A DNA stretch of 64,000 nucleotides. Source: Eutypa lata. Its lineage: Eukaryota > Ascomycota > Sordariomycetes > Xylariales > Diatrypaceae. Within the stretch, counting starts at the first letter, position 1. Every line of letters starts with the position of its first letter. The position numbers were made by a program, and so were the translations under genes. The stretch is from assembly GCA_022661535.1 (NCBI GenBank), contig JAKULF010000014.1, forward strand, positions 186,001 to 250,000, read 5' to 3'. Positions 48,859 to 59,046 of this stretch are shown here, piece by piece. A model generated the notes under the pieces. The model ran no database searches. It saw only the letters and a list, made by a program, of their open reading frames with translations, and was not told where the DNA came from.

Positions 48859-50019
48859 TATACCTAGGAGCGGATGATAGTCAGTAAGACTACCTCAGGC
48901 CGCGAGGTCGTCTGGGGCATGTAAGATGCGGAAATGGTAGTTATCTCTTTATATAGAATTTTTGTTTCATTTGTTTATAATTATAATATGTAAGCTGGGC
49001 TCGTGGAGAGAACGAGATTAAATAGCGGAAGCAGATCCTGGTCCGGGGATAACGGTCGGTCAGCAGGCCTCCGCCGCCGACATGCCTGAGAGCCGTCTTT
49101 CGCTCTAGTTGCGGCGTTCACAAAACGCGGCTTTTGTCGAGGGGAACCCGGGTAGTTGTCGGAATAACCTTGCTCTCGTCTGGCCTACTATAATTTACTT
49201 CAATGAACTGACTCTTGCTAGGTTGCTTGGTCGCGTATACTGTGTGAAAAGGTTCTTCAAGGTCCAGTACGGCGTGGCTGAAGAACGTATGTTCTCGTCT
49301 GCTCTGAACAATCTTTCAAGACATCTTTCTAACTCTTCTCGATAGTCGACAGACGACCCAGACCAAACATGTGAGTATCAAGCTAGTAGAATAAAGGACG
49401 AGAGCTAAATTGGAGCAGACTACCCTGCTCCTGGTATATATAGGGCATTGATCGAAATATCACTGGGCATCGTCGCGGCATCTCTGCCTTCGCTTCGCCC
49501 TATTTAACAGATTTACTCTATGCGTAAACTAATACTCATCTCGACTAAGGTGTTATCTACTATATTCACATCATCCTGACGAACTAGCAGTCAGTTGACC
49601 CGTGGGTATCCAAACAACCGCGGCGTAGAGAGCATCTCCCAGTCCAGTCTTGAAGATCCTTCACAGGATGACAAGTGTTTCAAACCATACGACATCTCGT
49701 AGGGCTCTTCTAATTCAAATTGTAATACGAGCTTACTAACTAGTCGCAGTTGTCTTCAGCAGACAATTGACAACGAAAGCCATATTGAGTCCAACTCGAC
49801 GTGTGCTCCCAACGAAAATGCGGCGGACGATGATATTAAGTATGAAAAGGGGCGTGAGTCGATTCATACATACAAGGGAAACAGGCAGCATTGAGGTCTT
49901 GGAGTGAAGTTCAAGGCAGGATAGCTTTGTGCCATTGATTGAAACTGATAACCGTTTTCGTCATAAGCCAAAGTCTAGGACAGTGTGATATCTATAGGGG
50001 TTTCTATAGTACCAGCTGC
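48859..50019. other. Intergenic, upstream of the ABC transporter
   Basis: This contains the ABC transporter promoter region. A plus-strand frame at 49109-49345 (78 codons) has no domain and no supporting splice structure, so I do not call it. Nothing else is recognised. Confidence 0.5.
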
Positions 50020-50395
50020 TGTGATAGATGGCGGTGACAATGGACTATATCTGGGACTGGCTTGGGAGGGAGCTCTGCACGATGGATAGGGGAGTTGTGG
50101 ACACTGGCGAGCCCGGGGCTGAGGGCGCGCCGCGCTTGCTGTTGATGCGGCGCATGAGCTCGGCCGCCGTTGGCGAGATGCGCCGCGCCGCGAGCCCTGT
50201 CAACGGTAGCAGTGGGATGGTGTCCTCTGACGGATTTTTTTGCGAGTTGTTCGAGTCGTTGGGCGCCCATGGCGCTAATGCTGCCTGACCCCGCCGCATC
50301 GTCGGGCGAGTTCATGTTCATATTCTCGCTAATACCGGACGATGAGCCGGCCTCGGGGCAGCAGCGGCGTCACCCGGTTCATCGTGCCGATCAAG
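50020..50395 (-). pseudogene. GC-rich C-terminal gene fragment with a frame break at a 7-T run
   Basis: An island with coding-like GC3 sits in AT-rich DNA. On the minus strand the coding-like frame first reads GSSSGISENMNMNSPDDAAG...SAMGAQRLEQLAKK. At the homopolymer 50235-50241 (seven T on the plus strand) the good codon usage moves to the next frame, reading PSEDTIPLLPLTGLAARRIS, then PTAAELMRRINSKRG and ending SLPSQSQI. One base fewer in the run would make the frame continuous. No N-terminal part is found upstream, where a TGA closes the frame. The family is not recognised. It is either a decayed gene remnant or a real exon affected by a base-calling error. Confidence 0.45.
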
Positions 50396-50768
50396 TTATA
50401 GGCATATTACGAACGTTCTTTCTAGAACGTAAATAATAATAAGGAATTAACCGGTAATGGAAAGAATTAAATGATATGAGGTGATGTTTATGTTGGCTTT
50501 CAATTTTATACTATGCAATACCAGGTCGGCCTTAAGCTTGAAGCGACACGGCTCAGGTTCGCATTAAGCACCCACACCTGGGTGTCAAACCGTGTTATAG
50601 AATTAGGGGGGCTATACCAGTAGAGTTGGGCGTGCTCGTCCGTCTATTAGTCCGCCACATCTTCGCCTATACCCTAGGTAGGTAGTAGGTAAGCACGGCT
50701 AGGTAGGTAGGCATCAGGTAGATAGATGCTCTGATGTCTCTGACCATTCCATTCAAGAGGTCGCCTCA
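50396..50768. other. Intergenic, 3' of the INA17-like gene
   Basis: AT-rich with TAGG repeats near 50680-50720. No gene is seen. Confidence 0.5.
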
Positions 50769-51200
50769 TTATTGTTTCCGCGCCTTTTCAAGTTGGTCTA
50801 TCCGGGCTTCCAGATCAGATATAGTCGCTAACACATACGGAAGCAATGGTCAGTATATATCTCTCTCTCTTCTCTACCACCTCCTGGCCTCAATTATATT
50901 TTTCAATGACTGGTCGGGTCTAACGAAGCAGTTTTCCATACCTTCCATTCCCCTCCTAATCTCGTCGTGCTCTAGACGCACCCATACATAGTATACCAGC
51001 TGGTAGGTGAAGATGGCCATCAGGAACACCTTAGCTATTGGCCGACCGAACGTCTTGTAGAACTGTGTTTGTGGTGATGGTTGTGTTGACGAGTTGCGCA
51101 TCCATGTTCGCTGAAGAGGACTTGATAGCGGCGCAGCGATTCTTCGTCGTACGATTGAGGCGCGTACGGGCGTGAAATGTCTGGCTATTCTAGGTATCAT
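50769..51200 (-). CDS. Small mitochondrial inner-membrane protein, INA17-like
   Basis: The model is complement(50942..51200), complement(50769..50827), 105 residues. The 114-nt phase-1 intron (GTATGG...GTTAG) joins RRGMEA to TISDLEARIDQLEKARKQ. The N-terminus is rich in Arg, Ser and Ala with few acids (MIPRIARHF, RASIVRRRIAAP), as in a mitochondrial presequence. One hydrophobic segment follows (AKVFLMAIFTYQLVYYVW, about residues 56-73), then RLEHDE and a short C-terminal coiled coil. The order transmembrane segment, W.(K/R)LEH.E, coiled coil resembles yeast Ina17, a subunit of the INAC complex that assists assembly of the F1Fo-ATP synthase peripheral stalk. The match is from memory of the general pattern, so the gene is solid but the name is tentative. 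Confidence 0.75.
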
Positions 51201-52434
51201 ATTGGGCTCGTTTCTTCGGTACTATGGCGATGATGATTCTCAATTTCGAATTGCATTTTCCTTCATTCGTGATTTAGCTAAAGCTCCCTCTTACAACGTT
51301 ACTTTAGAGCTACAAAGTAGACTAAGACTAGCGTAAATGTGGCTTGACTTGTTGTGGCTTATAACGGAGACTACCTTAATGTACGAAATACATGGCTTCC
51401 GCGCTGCAAACCCCCCATATTCAACTACACTTTAGCTACAACATGACCGAGATAAAGACAACATAATCTTCATCTTGGTAAATCATACTATATCATGCCC
51501 GAGTGTAGGCCACTTTCGATGAGCCCTACAATTGTGCTCTCTGGTGTCTGGGACGTGAGGCTGGCTAGGACAGTTTGCTCCTTTCGACCCGCATTAGCTC
51601 TGTTTGACTTGAAGTTGATGATGAACGTACATACCACATCTTCTCGTCTGTCGCGCCTGCCAAGCTAAGAAGAGAGCTGCTATGAAGTTGAGACAGCCAA
51701 AGATAATGTTCGATGTTGTTTCTGTTGAGAGCATTTTGCACTTTGTCCGTTTCCAGTGCGTAATGTCTGAGAATATCGTAGTTGCTTTTTATTTGGACTG
51801 TGTTCATTTGGAACAACTATCGTGGTGGTTAAGTCCTTGAACTTATATCTTTCTATTTTTTTTTAATTATTATTTAACAGATGTATCTACGTTCATCATT
51901 GAGGATTCCGCGCTGCTTAGCTTCTAGCATGCCAGGCTTCATTGCAACTATTGTAGTTTTGCAACTTCATCAACATGATATCTCGGCAGGCTAGTACTTG
52001 ATAAGTCCCGAATAGGGTGATCGCCGAAACCTACAGAAGCACCATCTACTGTAAGCCAGAAATGCAAAACTACCTACCACCAAAGACCTTTGATTCCTAG
52101 TGGACAGATAACCTACATATGTAACCGGGAGGCTTGTAGTTATCTACCTAAGTTGAAGTCCTCACTGGTAGGTTGAACCGGACTACATACATCACATTGC
52201 CAACACAACAACGGTAGTTTTGCAATTCCATATCAGCTGATGTATGCACTTTCAAAACTACCCCTCAGCCTTATTTGCCAATATCTAGGACTTTCCAGAT
52301 CGTCGATAAGATACCGAGTCAATGGTTATAGTCCTAGATTTGCATATATTCCTCCTTATTCTTCTCCGTATCTGACTATAGTTAACATACCAGTTTCTAG
52401 AATTATCACAACGCAACTATCCATCTATCTTGAC
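51201..52434. other. Intergenic between divergent INA17-like (-) and Clr5 (+) genes
   Basis: About 1.2 kb of AT-rich promoter DNA. A T-run lies at about 51856-51865. An upstream in-frame ATG at 52240 would lengthen the Clr5 protein by 65 residues, but that extension has no domain. I therefore keep the later start at 52435. Confidence 0.5.
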
Positions 52435-55113
52435 ATGACATCTTCACTCAAAACTGGCGATGCCGGTTCAAGGCCTCCTAGTATTGACATAAACCATGGT
52501 TATAAATCACCATTGACCATAGACCGTCAATGGTTGGATTATTTAAATCAAACTATACAGGTAATTATGGCAACGTCCTTTTATTTTGCTAGTTGCTAAT
52601 CCTAGTAATAAAGGCCTGCTTTCAGGCTGCCTTTCGAGCAATTGCACAACCAAAGTGGTTTGGGCATTGTACAGATATCCAGGTCATCCCCGACTACTGC
52701 TGGGTAAGGGATTGTCCCCACTCATGTTGTGAATATCTCTAAACCTGGCCAGTATCGCAGATTAGCCCAAGTTGGTGCTATACACTATATCCCTATCATT
52801 GACCAGAACCAGCCCGCTCCTTGTTTGACAGTCACTACATATTTAGATCTAAAAGATCTTGGTGACCATCAAGACCTAGTGATGATTGGTATGCCAGTCC
52901 CTAGCCGTCAGGTCTACTTGTGTGTCAAATGCGTACAGACATGCCTTGTTGAAGTGTCAAGTGACTATACATAAAACATGTGTTATAGACACCAAGTACT
53001 TTTAGGGTCGTCACAACATACCGCTAACTCTTAACCAATAGACCTCTCTACAAACCAACAAACTCTAATCAGCCAACCCATACGAGAGCTCAAGAATTTA
53101 AACGAAAAAGCTGGTATCTCCCAGAAATCGGTGGTCGTAGAGCAATGGCAAATCAAGGTGGATGGAACTCCCAGTGTCTACTCCCTGCCGTTTCCATTTG
53201 ACGATGAATTCTTGTCAGCATTTCGCAGCATAGCGGTGTTCTCGTCAGATCGGCAGGGCTCTGGTCCGACCATAGGGAGACTCGTGTACCATGGCCTACA
53301 GCCTGATATTCGTTTGCGTTGCTCGGTCGGTGTACCTTGGGATGATAAGGGTGACAACTTCAAGTTTGCAAATGGATCCAAGGGGTTAAAGACATCTATA
53401 TGGTCTTCCTCCTTCCAGGGCTCCATCGACGTCGCTTTCCGAAATAAGGTTACATACCTCACTGATTATGAGTTCAAGATTATCCCGAAACAGTCAACAG
53501 GCGTTGCAGTCCAACCATCAAGTATAGGTGACCAGGTACCTAAACCGTTGAATAATAATGTCTTGGCTCAGCATAGATCCCAATGGAAGCAATCCGGCAA
53601 GCCTGGATGCAGTGCCCGTTATACCGAGCCCTTTAACGACCAACGCGAGCCCTCTATGTTTTTGAACAGACCATACGAGACAGTAGTTCCGGGATCATCA
53701 GTTCCCAAGTCACCTAGCTGTGAAGTCTTTCAATCTTCTTCTCCTATAGAGTTCGAACAGACTTTGGATATATTTTCAGGAAACGCCGATCCGTTTACCC
53801 CCAGCCAGCAATGTTACCATGAGCCACAAATACTTGGGGAAGGTTCACCAATGAAATTCTCTAAGGTCTCGTATGAGGATATCATGAGCCGTTCATCACT
53901 TGGTAGAGTGAGAGAATCATCATGCCTCTCACAATGCCTACAAGGCAATAGGCCAAATTCCGCCATTTCCCTACAGCAGCCTAACGAGTCTAGCATACAA
54001 ACAATCAACAAACCCACTAGACATGCAAGAAAGAGATCACAGAATCTTGCGGCTGGCATCGGAGCCCCATCTAATCCCAGGCAATCGTCAATGATAGCTA
54101 AAGGCGGCCGCGCAAACCATTCGAAAGAGAGCTGGGAGAAACAGCGGAACGTCATAGAACAACTTTACTGCGGCCACCATTTCACTATGGCACAAGTCAA
54201 AGGAGAATTGGATAAGCGCGGATTCGTTGCTACGTAAGTCGTACTCAAATTTGTCACTCTTCCCTACACTAATGATACTTGAATGGAAACAACAGGGAGC
54301 GAGAATATTACCCAAGAATCAAGGAATGGGGCCTTACGAAGAACATCCGGGGTGATGAGATGGGAACCATGTATCGTAAAAGTAAGCAAGTGTCAGATCA
54401 ATCTCCCCATTGATGAAGAAAGAAAGGAGGACCGTTTCCCGCCCCTAGTTTATCTAGTCGTCGCGGCAGCCACTAATTCTAGATAACCACAGTGCTGGAG
54501 AGGAAGACACAGCATGGCAAGGAGACCATATTCACTCTTCACGGCCGCGAGGTCGACCTGAAGAAGGTGCATCGATTTGTGAAGCGCGTGTCCCTCTCAC
54601 CTTCAAAGCTTCCTCAGGCTAGTCAGTAGCCCTCCTCCCTTCTAGCAGCGATAACAGCTCAACTGAGATTACGCATCAGATACTCCCATGCATATCTTAG
54701 CATTCACGCCCGGAAGCCCAAAGCGTCGGGGAGTCGCCTTCCCTTGGTCGTTATCCCCGCACAAGCACTTCATACGAGAGCCAAACCCTGCGCAGCAGGA
54801 TCTACTGGCTGACGATGATAGGACGTTATTGCACCATCTCCTGGCATTGGACTGGGTTCCCGACTATGAACATGGAGATAATAACAACAGTGATCAAGAC
54901 CAGCTGTTTCAAAGATTCGCATCCTTGGATGAAGTCCTAGCCTCCGGCGTCAGCCAAACCCAGTCGCTTGACTATTTACCTGTCAGTGATGCTGATCAGT
55001 CAGTGATGACGATGGGGCAGCAGCCAACAGGCTTGGTAGTTGAAGGTGATTATGATATGTCTGGACTTTCGAACAGCTTCTATCAATGGGATTACACCGA
55101 TAATATTTGGTAG
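52435..55113 (+). CDS. Clr5-domain protein (putative regulator), seven exons
   Basis: The model is join(52435..52560,52626..52703,52753..52960,53042..54233,54296..54381,54493..54621,54680..55113), about 750 residues with all junctions in frame. The Clr5 domain (PF14420 type) spans about residues 500-555: SWEKQRNVIEQLYCGHHFTM, AQVKGELDKRGFVATEREYY and PRIKEWGLTKNIRG. It is interrupted by intron 4 at the usual place for spliced Clr5 genes. Upstream are about 360 residues with an unrecognised, partly structured region (EQWQIKVDG, YSLPFPFDDEF, IGRLVYHGLQPDIRLRCSVG) and a Ser/Gln-rich linker. Downstream is a basic segment (LKKVHRFVKRVSLSPSK) and an acidic, Asp/Gln-rich C-terminus. Clr5 was described in fission yeast silencing; in filamentous fungi the domain usually sits near the N-terminus. 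The first three exons (137 residues) are the weakest part and could belong to a separate gene. Confidence 0.75.
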
Positions 55114-57177
55114 TATGTATATCCTGATGATAGTGCACTGGAAGCGAACGAACAACTTGAAAAAGAAAAGAGGAAAGAAAAGACGAAAGGAGCAATGTGC
55201 GACTTATCTGAATGCAATTAATGACATACAATTCCAATTTAGCAACAAAATCTGTGAGGCTGCTGGTAGAAGGAGAAAGGGGTAAAAATTAAAACAGTGA
55301 CAGCCACGGCACGAGTTGAACCTATCCCCCTCTCAACAGGGCCCCGGGTTGTACAATACCCAAGTCCTCAACGTAGAGAAGTATGTAATCCAACTGGAAC
55401 CCCCCCGCCTCTAAAGACTAAACGGATGAAGAAAAAGAAAAAGGGGTCGATAAAAAACTAATACCTAGTTAGTCATACAGAGTTAGGCTAGGCCCTGTTG
55501 TTACTAAAGCCCCTGACTACAACAGACCCACCTAGTTGAAAAGGGGGGAAGGGGGAAGGTTTCGACTCCAAGTAACGAAAGAAATATTTGCATACCCTCT
55601 TAGGCATACCGCTAAGACTAATACGCGAAAAAGATCCGGATTTCTATAATATACCTAAATGTTCCTACTAACTAGGCTTTTCAAAGTAGGGGGGGTATAG
55701 AGAAACGAATAGTCTTAATTTTCCGAAGACATATTAGTGTATGTGTGTTTTCTTCCTCGCCCAAGAACCGGACCAGTTATGAGTCCTAGCTACCCAAGGT
55801 AGTTTAAACGTCTGGACAGGTAGGTAGGCAGATATTATACTCAAATAACTAGTCGCTTCCGTTCCTATTGCTAAGTCAACTTGAGGCGCATTAGTTTTAG
55901 CCCCCAAACATAGATGCTTACCTACATAGTATGTAGGTAAATAGGGGCGGTTCAACATAATATAGAAAGCGAATACATGCTGTATAATCTGACTGCAACT
56001 TCGTGAATCCTAGCATTATGACTTTGTATAACACAACACTATAAGCTCATTAATTTAGAAGTACTAGGCGTGAGTCTCCAGAGGCAGGATGGATGACTGT
56101 CAGTTAGCCTAGAAACCCTACCCATGATCCATCTCAGCCAAAGAAAGGAACTAGCCACTCTTGAGCAGTATTCAGGGGCCAAAGCTACACAAAACGAGCA
56201 AATCAAATTCATGCACAGCATCGGAACAACAAGATATCAGCAGGTTGTGTTCATAATCTTGGATCTTTTTATTTCACTCCCTCCTCAGCTGCATGTTAAA
56301 AGATGCAAATCAGCTGGAGATCGGGAATTTTTAAGTGGTACGCCGGAGTCCTTCTGGGCATCAGGTAGGTCGCAAGTTTCCCCCCCAAGGCACGCCTCGT
56401 GCTGTAGAAACCCAACCTCGCACTGATGCTCTCTTGAAAGGTTCCTCCACCACCACCATAGGCCGAGATATCCCCACCGGTTGTTTGCCCCTTATCTTAA
56501 ACGCAATGAAAAGCTGGTGGCATGGTCAATCCTCCCCAAGTCGTCTTCTCCATTCTCCCAACTCCCCCCATTGACAAAACAGGCGTCCCACCCAGGAGAA
56601 CAAGATCGCATAGAGGCGCGCTCGCTCTAGAAATAGCATGAACGCCGATGGTACGGGGCGACGATTCTACACCGGCTCAGTGGTAAGCCTCAACAATGTA
56701 GTGTCAGATCCCAGCATATTATTAGAAAAAAAGAGAGCTGCGATCTAAGGCAAGTAGACGCTTACTGCTGACCATGGACAGCCAAGCAACACTTCCAAAT
56801 AATATCGCACCTCGATGCAAATCCCCGCGTGGGAATTGCGAATGGTATCAAAAGGCCCGAAAAACGTCCGCAGGTCGAACCATTGCGGTGTAAGGGCAGG
56901 TATTTGCAAATATTTCCAAGGGGGAAGAAGACTGGGTTCTTCCATTTCGTATCGTATCGTTCACAAGCAATAGAGGGGGAAAAAAGTGACAAAAGAAAAC
57001 CCGTGATGCTGAGGGAAAACCAGAGTGGTATCAAAGCGCAAACGCCATGTTTCGTGTGATGCTTGCTTCGCCATGCAAAATGGACCGAATGAATTCGAAT
57101 CAAGTAGACATTATGCTACTAACGCCGATATTGGATATGTTCTAGGGAAAGTATTCGAGAAGTTAAGAAGCGCCCTG
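55114..57177. other. Intergenic between convergent Clr5 (+) and samB (-) genes
   Basis: About 2 kb containing both 3' flanks. It has G- and A-rich homopolymer patches (for example 55540-55556). Several short frames (56124-56426, 56335-56574, 56762-57103) were examined and none has a domain or plausible splice structure. Confidence 0.5.
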
Positions 57178-59046
57178 TCATTGCGAAGCAGCAACGCACC
57201 AGTGACGATGGAACGCCCAGGCACTCTTTTGACACTCTTTGCTGCAGTACTTTGTCCGGCGGCACCGGCGGCACTTAGCAAACTGCCGCGTAAATTCTTC
57301 CCATTTACCACATTGGTAATAAGCGCACTGCCGAATCCCGCCCCGTGTATCATCCTTACGGCAGAGGTTCCGCATGACGACGCCAGCCCAGTACTGCATA
57401 TCTGTACTGTGGTATCGCACAGTGAACTTCTCCACCAGAGGGAAGATGTTGAAATCATTAGGTAGGAGGTATTCTTCCTCATATTCCTGTGGGCCCAACG
57501 ACTCCGTTGTAACGTTATCACCATCAAGCAACTGTAATTCTTTTCCAATCTTGAGCCTCGGAACTAAGTGGCTCTTCTGGAAATATGACCGAAGATTGCA
57601 GTATTTCGAGACATAGGCAAGAAGTTGCAGGGACATCAGTACATCCTCTTCCCTCGGCATTGCTGCTAACATTTGCGGATTGGGAGGAAGAGGCCGATCT
57701 AAGAGATAACGAGGAACACTAGCATGGTTGGGAAGAGTAGGCTGGGGTGTCGGGACAATAGGACGATTAGGGGAAAGGCCGATAGGTGGTACCGGAGTTG
57801 GAGTGTTATTGGGAATGCTACCGTCCATTGGGGTCCGATGAGTGATATTGAAAGTCCCGGCATCAGGAATCTCTGAAACTGTCGGGGTGTTAAGATCAAT
57901 AGCAGTGCCCGCTAATGTGCTGTCTCCTTCATCCATAGACATATCCTGGAATCCTACAGTGGGTGGCACCTCGTTTGTGCCCGACATATCTGCATCCGGA
58001 GAGTCATCAGATTGTGCACTCTCGGCAGTCAAATCATCGGCATCGGCGGTCGAGTTTTGATGGCGGATCGAGGGTCGCCGGCGGGGTCGGCCATTCGGAA
58101 CGAGAACCGAGCCGGGGCGAACCGTGGGAGAACGCACCTGCGGAGGAGGCAGTGGCGTGGTAGGGGAGGCTGGTTGGGATGCTAGGTTCTGGTGGAAAAC
58201 TGGTACCATTGAGGGAAGTCGATCAATATCTCGAACAGGCCGTATGAATCCATCAACAGCCTCCATAGTAGGTACTGCTGAAGCCAAAGGCTGAATTGTT
58301 TGCCGAGATGGAGATGCAAGAGCCTGACGACCATCATGTCTGTGGTGATGGTGATGGTGGTGGTGATGATGGTGTCGATGGCCGGGGAAAGATGGGCGTT
58401 CGGCGGTGGAGGTCGTAGGGAACGTCGGAAATGCAGGAGTCATATCCGCATTGCCCTGTTCAGCAGCCGCTGCCGACGAGCTGGCGTAAGGAGCAGAAAC
58501 ATCAATCGACGGCGGTGGAGCTTGCCGACGAAAGGCTCGCTGGTCGAGGTCCAGGCGAGCAGAGCGATTGGTGAATGAAGAAGATCTAGATTCCCGGCTC
58601 CTATGACGATGATGGTGGTCGGCAATCTGCTTCTGTTTGGCCTCCTCTGCCTTTTCACGGCATTTTTCGATAACTTTGATGTAATTATCAAGAATGGTAG
58701 CAATGACGGGCACCATATCAGCCTCGACGACCCTCGTCCTGACGTTCTCAGTACCACGGACTCCTATATTGACGACACATTGGAAGGCAAGATTCCACTT
58801 CCACATGTCCATCATATCTTTACTACGGCCTTGCTTTAGTATGCACACCAACCTCTCGATGCCTCCGTCAACGGTAAGAATGTCTCGGATACGGGCCGAG
58901 GACGTTGTGAGATAAGCGAGATGGTTGAGTGAATTGATTAAAGGAAGGGTCGAAGTACAGTCAAGGGCACGGCGATCGTATAGGGCGGTGGTGATGCCCA
59001 CCGATGCCTTATTGACATTCGGGATGCTAAAATTAACTTCTCTCAT
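57178..59046 (-). CDS. samB: SamB/Mub1-type MYND zinc-finger protein
   Basis: A single exon of 622 residues. The strongly conserved N-terminus is MREVNFSIPNVNKASVGITT, followed by an armadillo-like helical region (LPLINSLNHLAYLTTSSARI; GGIERLVCILKQGRSKDM; WNLAFQCVVNIGVRGTENVR). A long low-complexity centre holds a run of about 12 His and many Pro/Ser. A second helical block (EDVLMSLQLLAYVSKYCNLR) follows, and the MYND finger closes the protein (Cys574 to Cys617: CAYYQC...KCRRCRRTKYCSKECQ...HRHWC). SamB was identified in Aspergillus nidulans through septation and polarity defects. Its yeast counterpart Mub1 partners the ubiquitin ligase Ubr2 to degrade the proteasome regulator Rpn4. The ATG at 59046 starts the conserved segment, so the start is secure. 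Open frames on the opposite strand are shadows of this gene. Confidence 0.95.
   Translation of the reverse strand: MREVNFSIPNVNKASVGITTALYDRRALDCTSTLPLINSLNHLAYLTTSSARIRDILTVDGGIERLVCILKQGRSKDMMDMWKWNLAFQCVVNIGVRGTENVRTRVVEADMVPVIATILDNYIKVIEKCREKAEEAKQKQIADHHHRHRSRESRSSSFTNRSARLDLDQRAFRRQAPPPSIDVSAPYASSSAAAAEQGNADMTPAFPTFPTTSTAERPSFPGHRHHHHHHHHHHHRHDGRQALASPSRQTIQPLASAVPTMEAVDGFIRPVRDIDRLPSMVPVFHQNLASQPASPTTPLPPPQVRSPTVRPGSVLVPNGRPRRRPSIRHQNSTADADDLTAESAQSDDSPDADMSGTNEVPPTVGFQDMSMDEGDSTLAGTAIDLNTPTVSEIPDAGTFNITHRTPMDGSIPNNTPTPVPPIGLSPNRPIVPTPQPTLPNHASVPRYLLDRPLPPNPQMLAAMPREEDVLMSLQLLAYVSKYCNLRSYFQKSHLVPRLKIGKELQLLDGDNVTTESLGPQEYEEEYLLPNDFNIFPLVEKFTVRYHSTDMQYWAGVVMRNLCRKDDTRGGIRQCAYYQCGKWEEFTRQFAKCRRCRRTKYCSKECQKSAWAFHRHWCVAASQ

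Noticed and set aside
57025..57465. Plus-strand frame near the samB C-terminus
   Set aside because: It is antisense to the MYND finger, whose cysteine pattern leaves no doubt about the coding strand.
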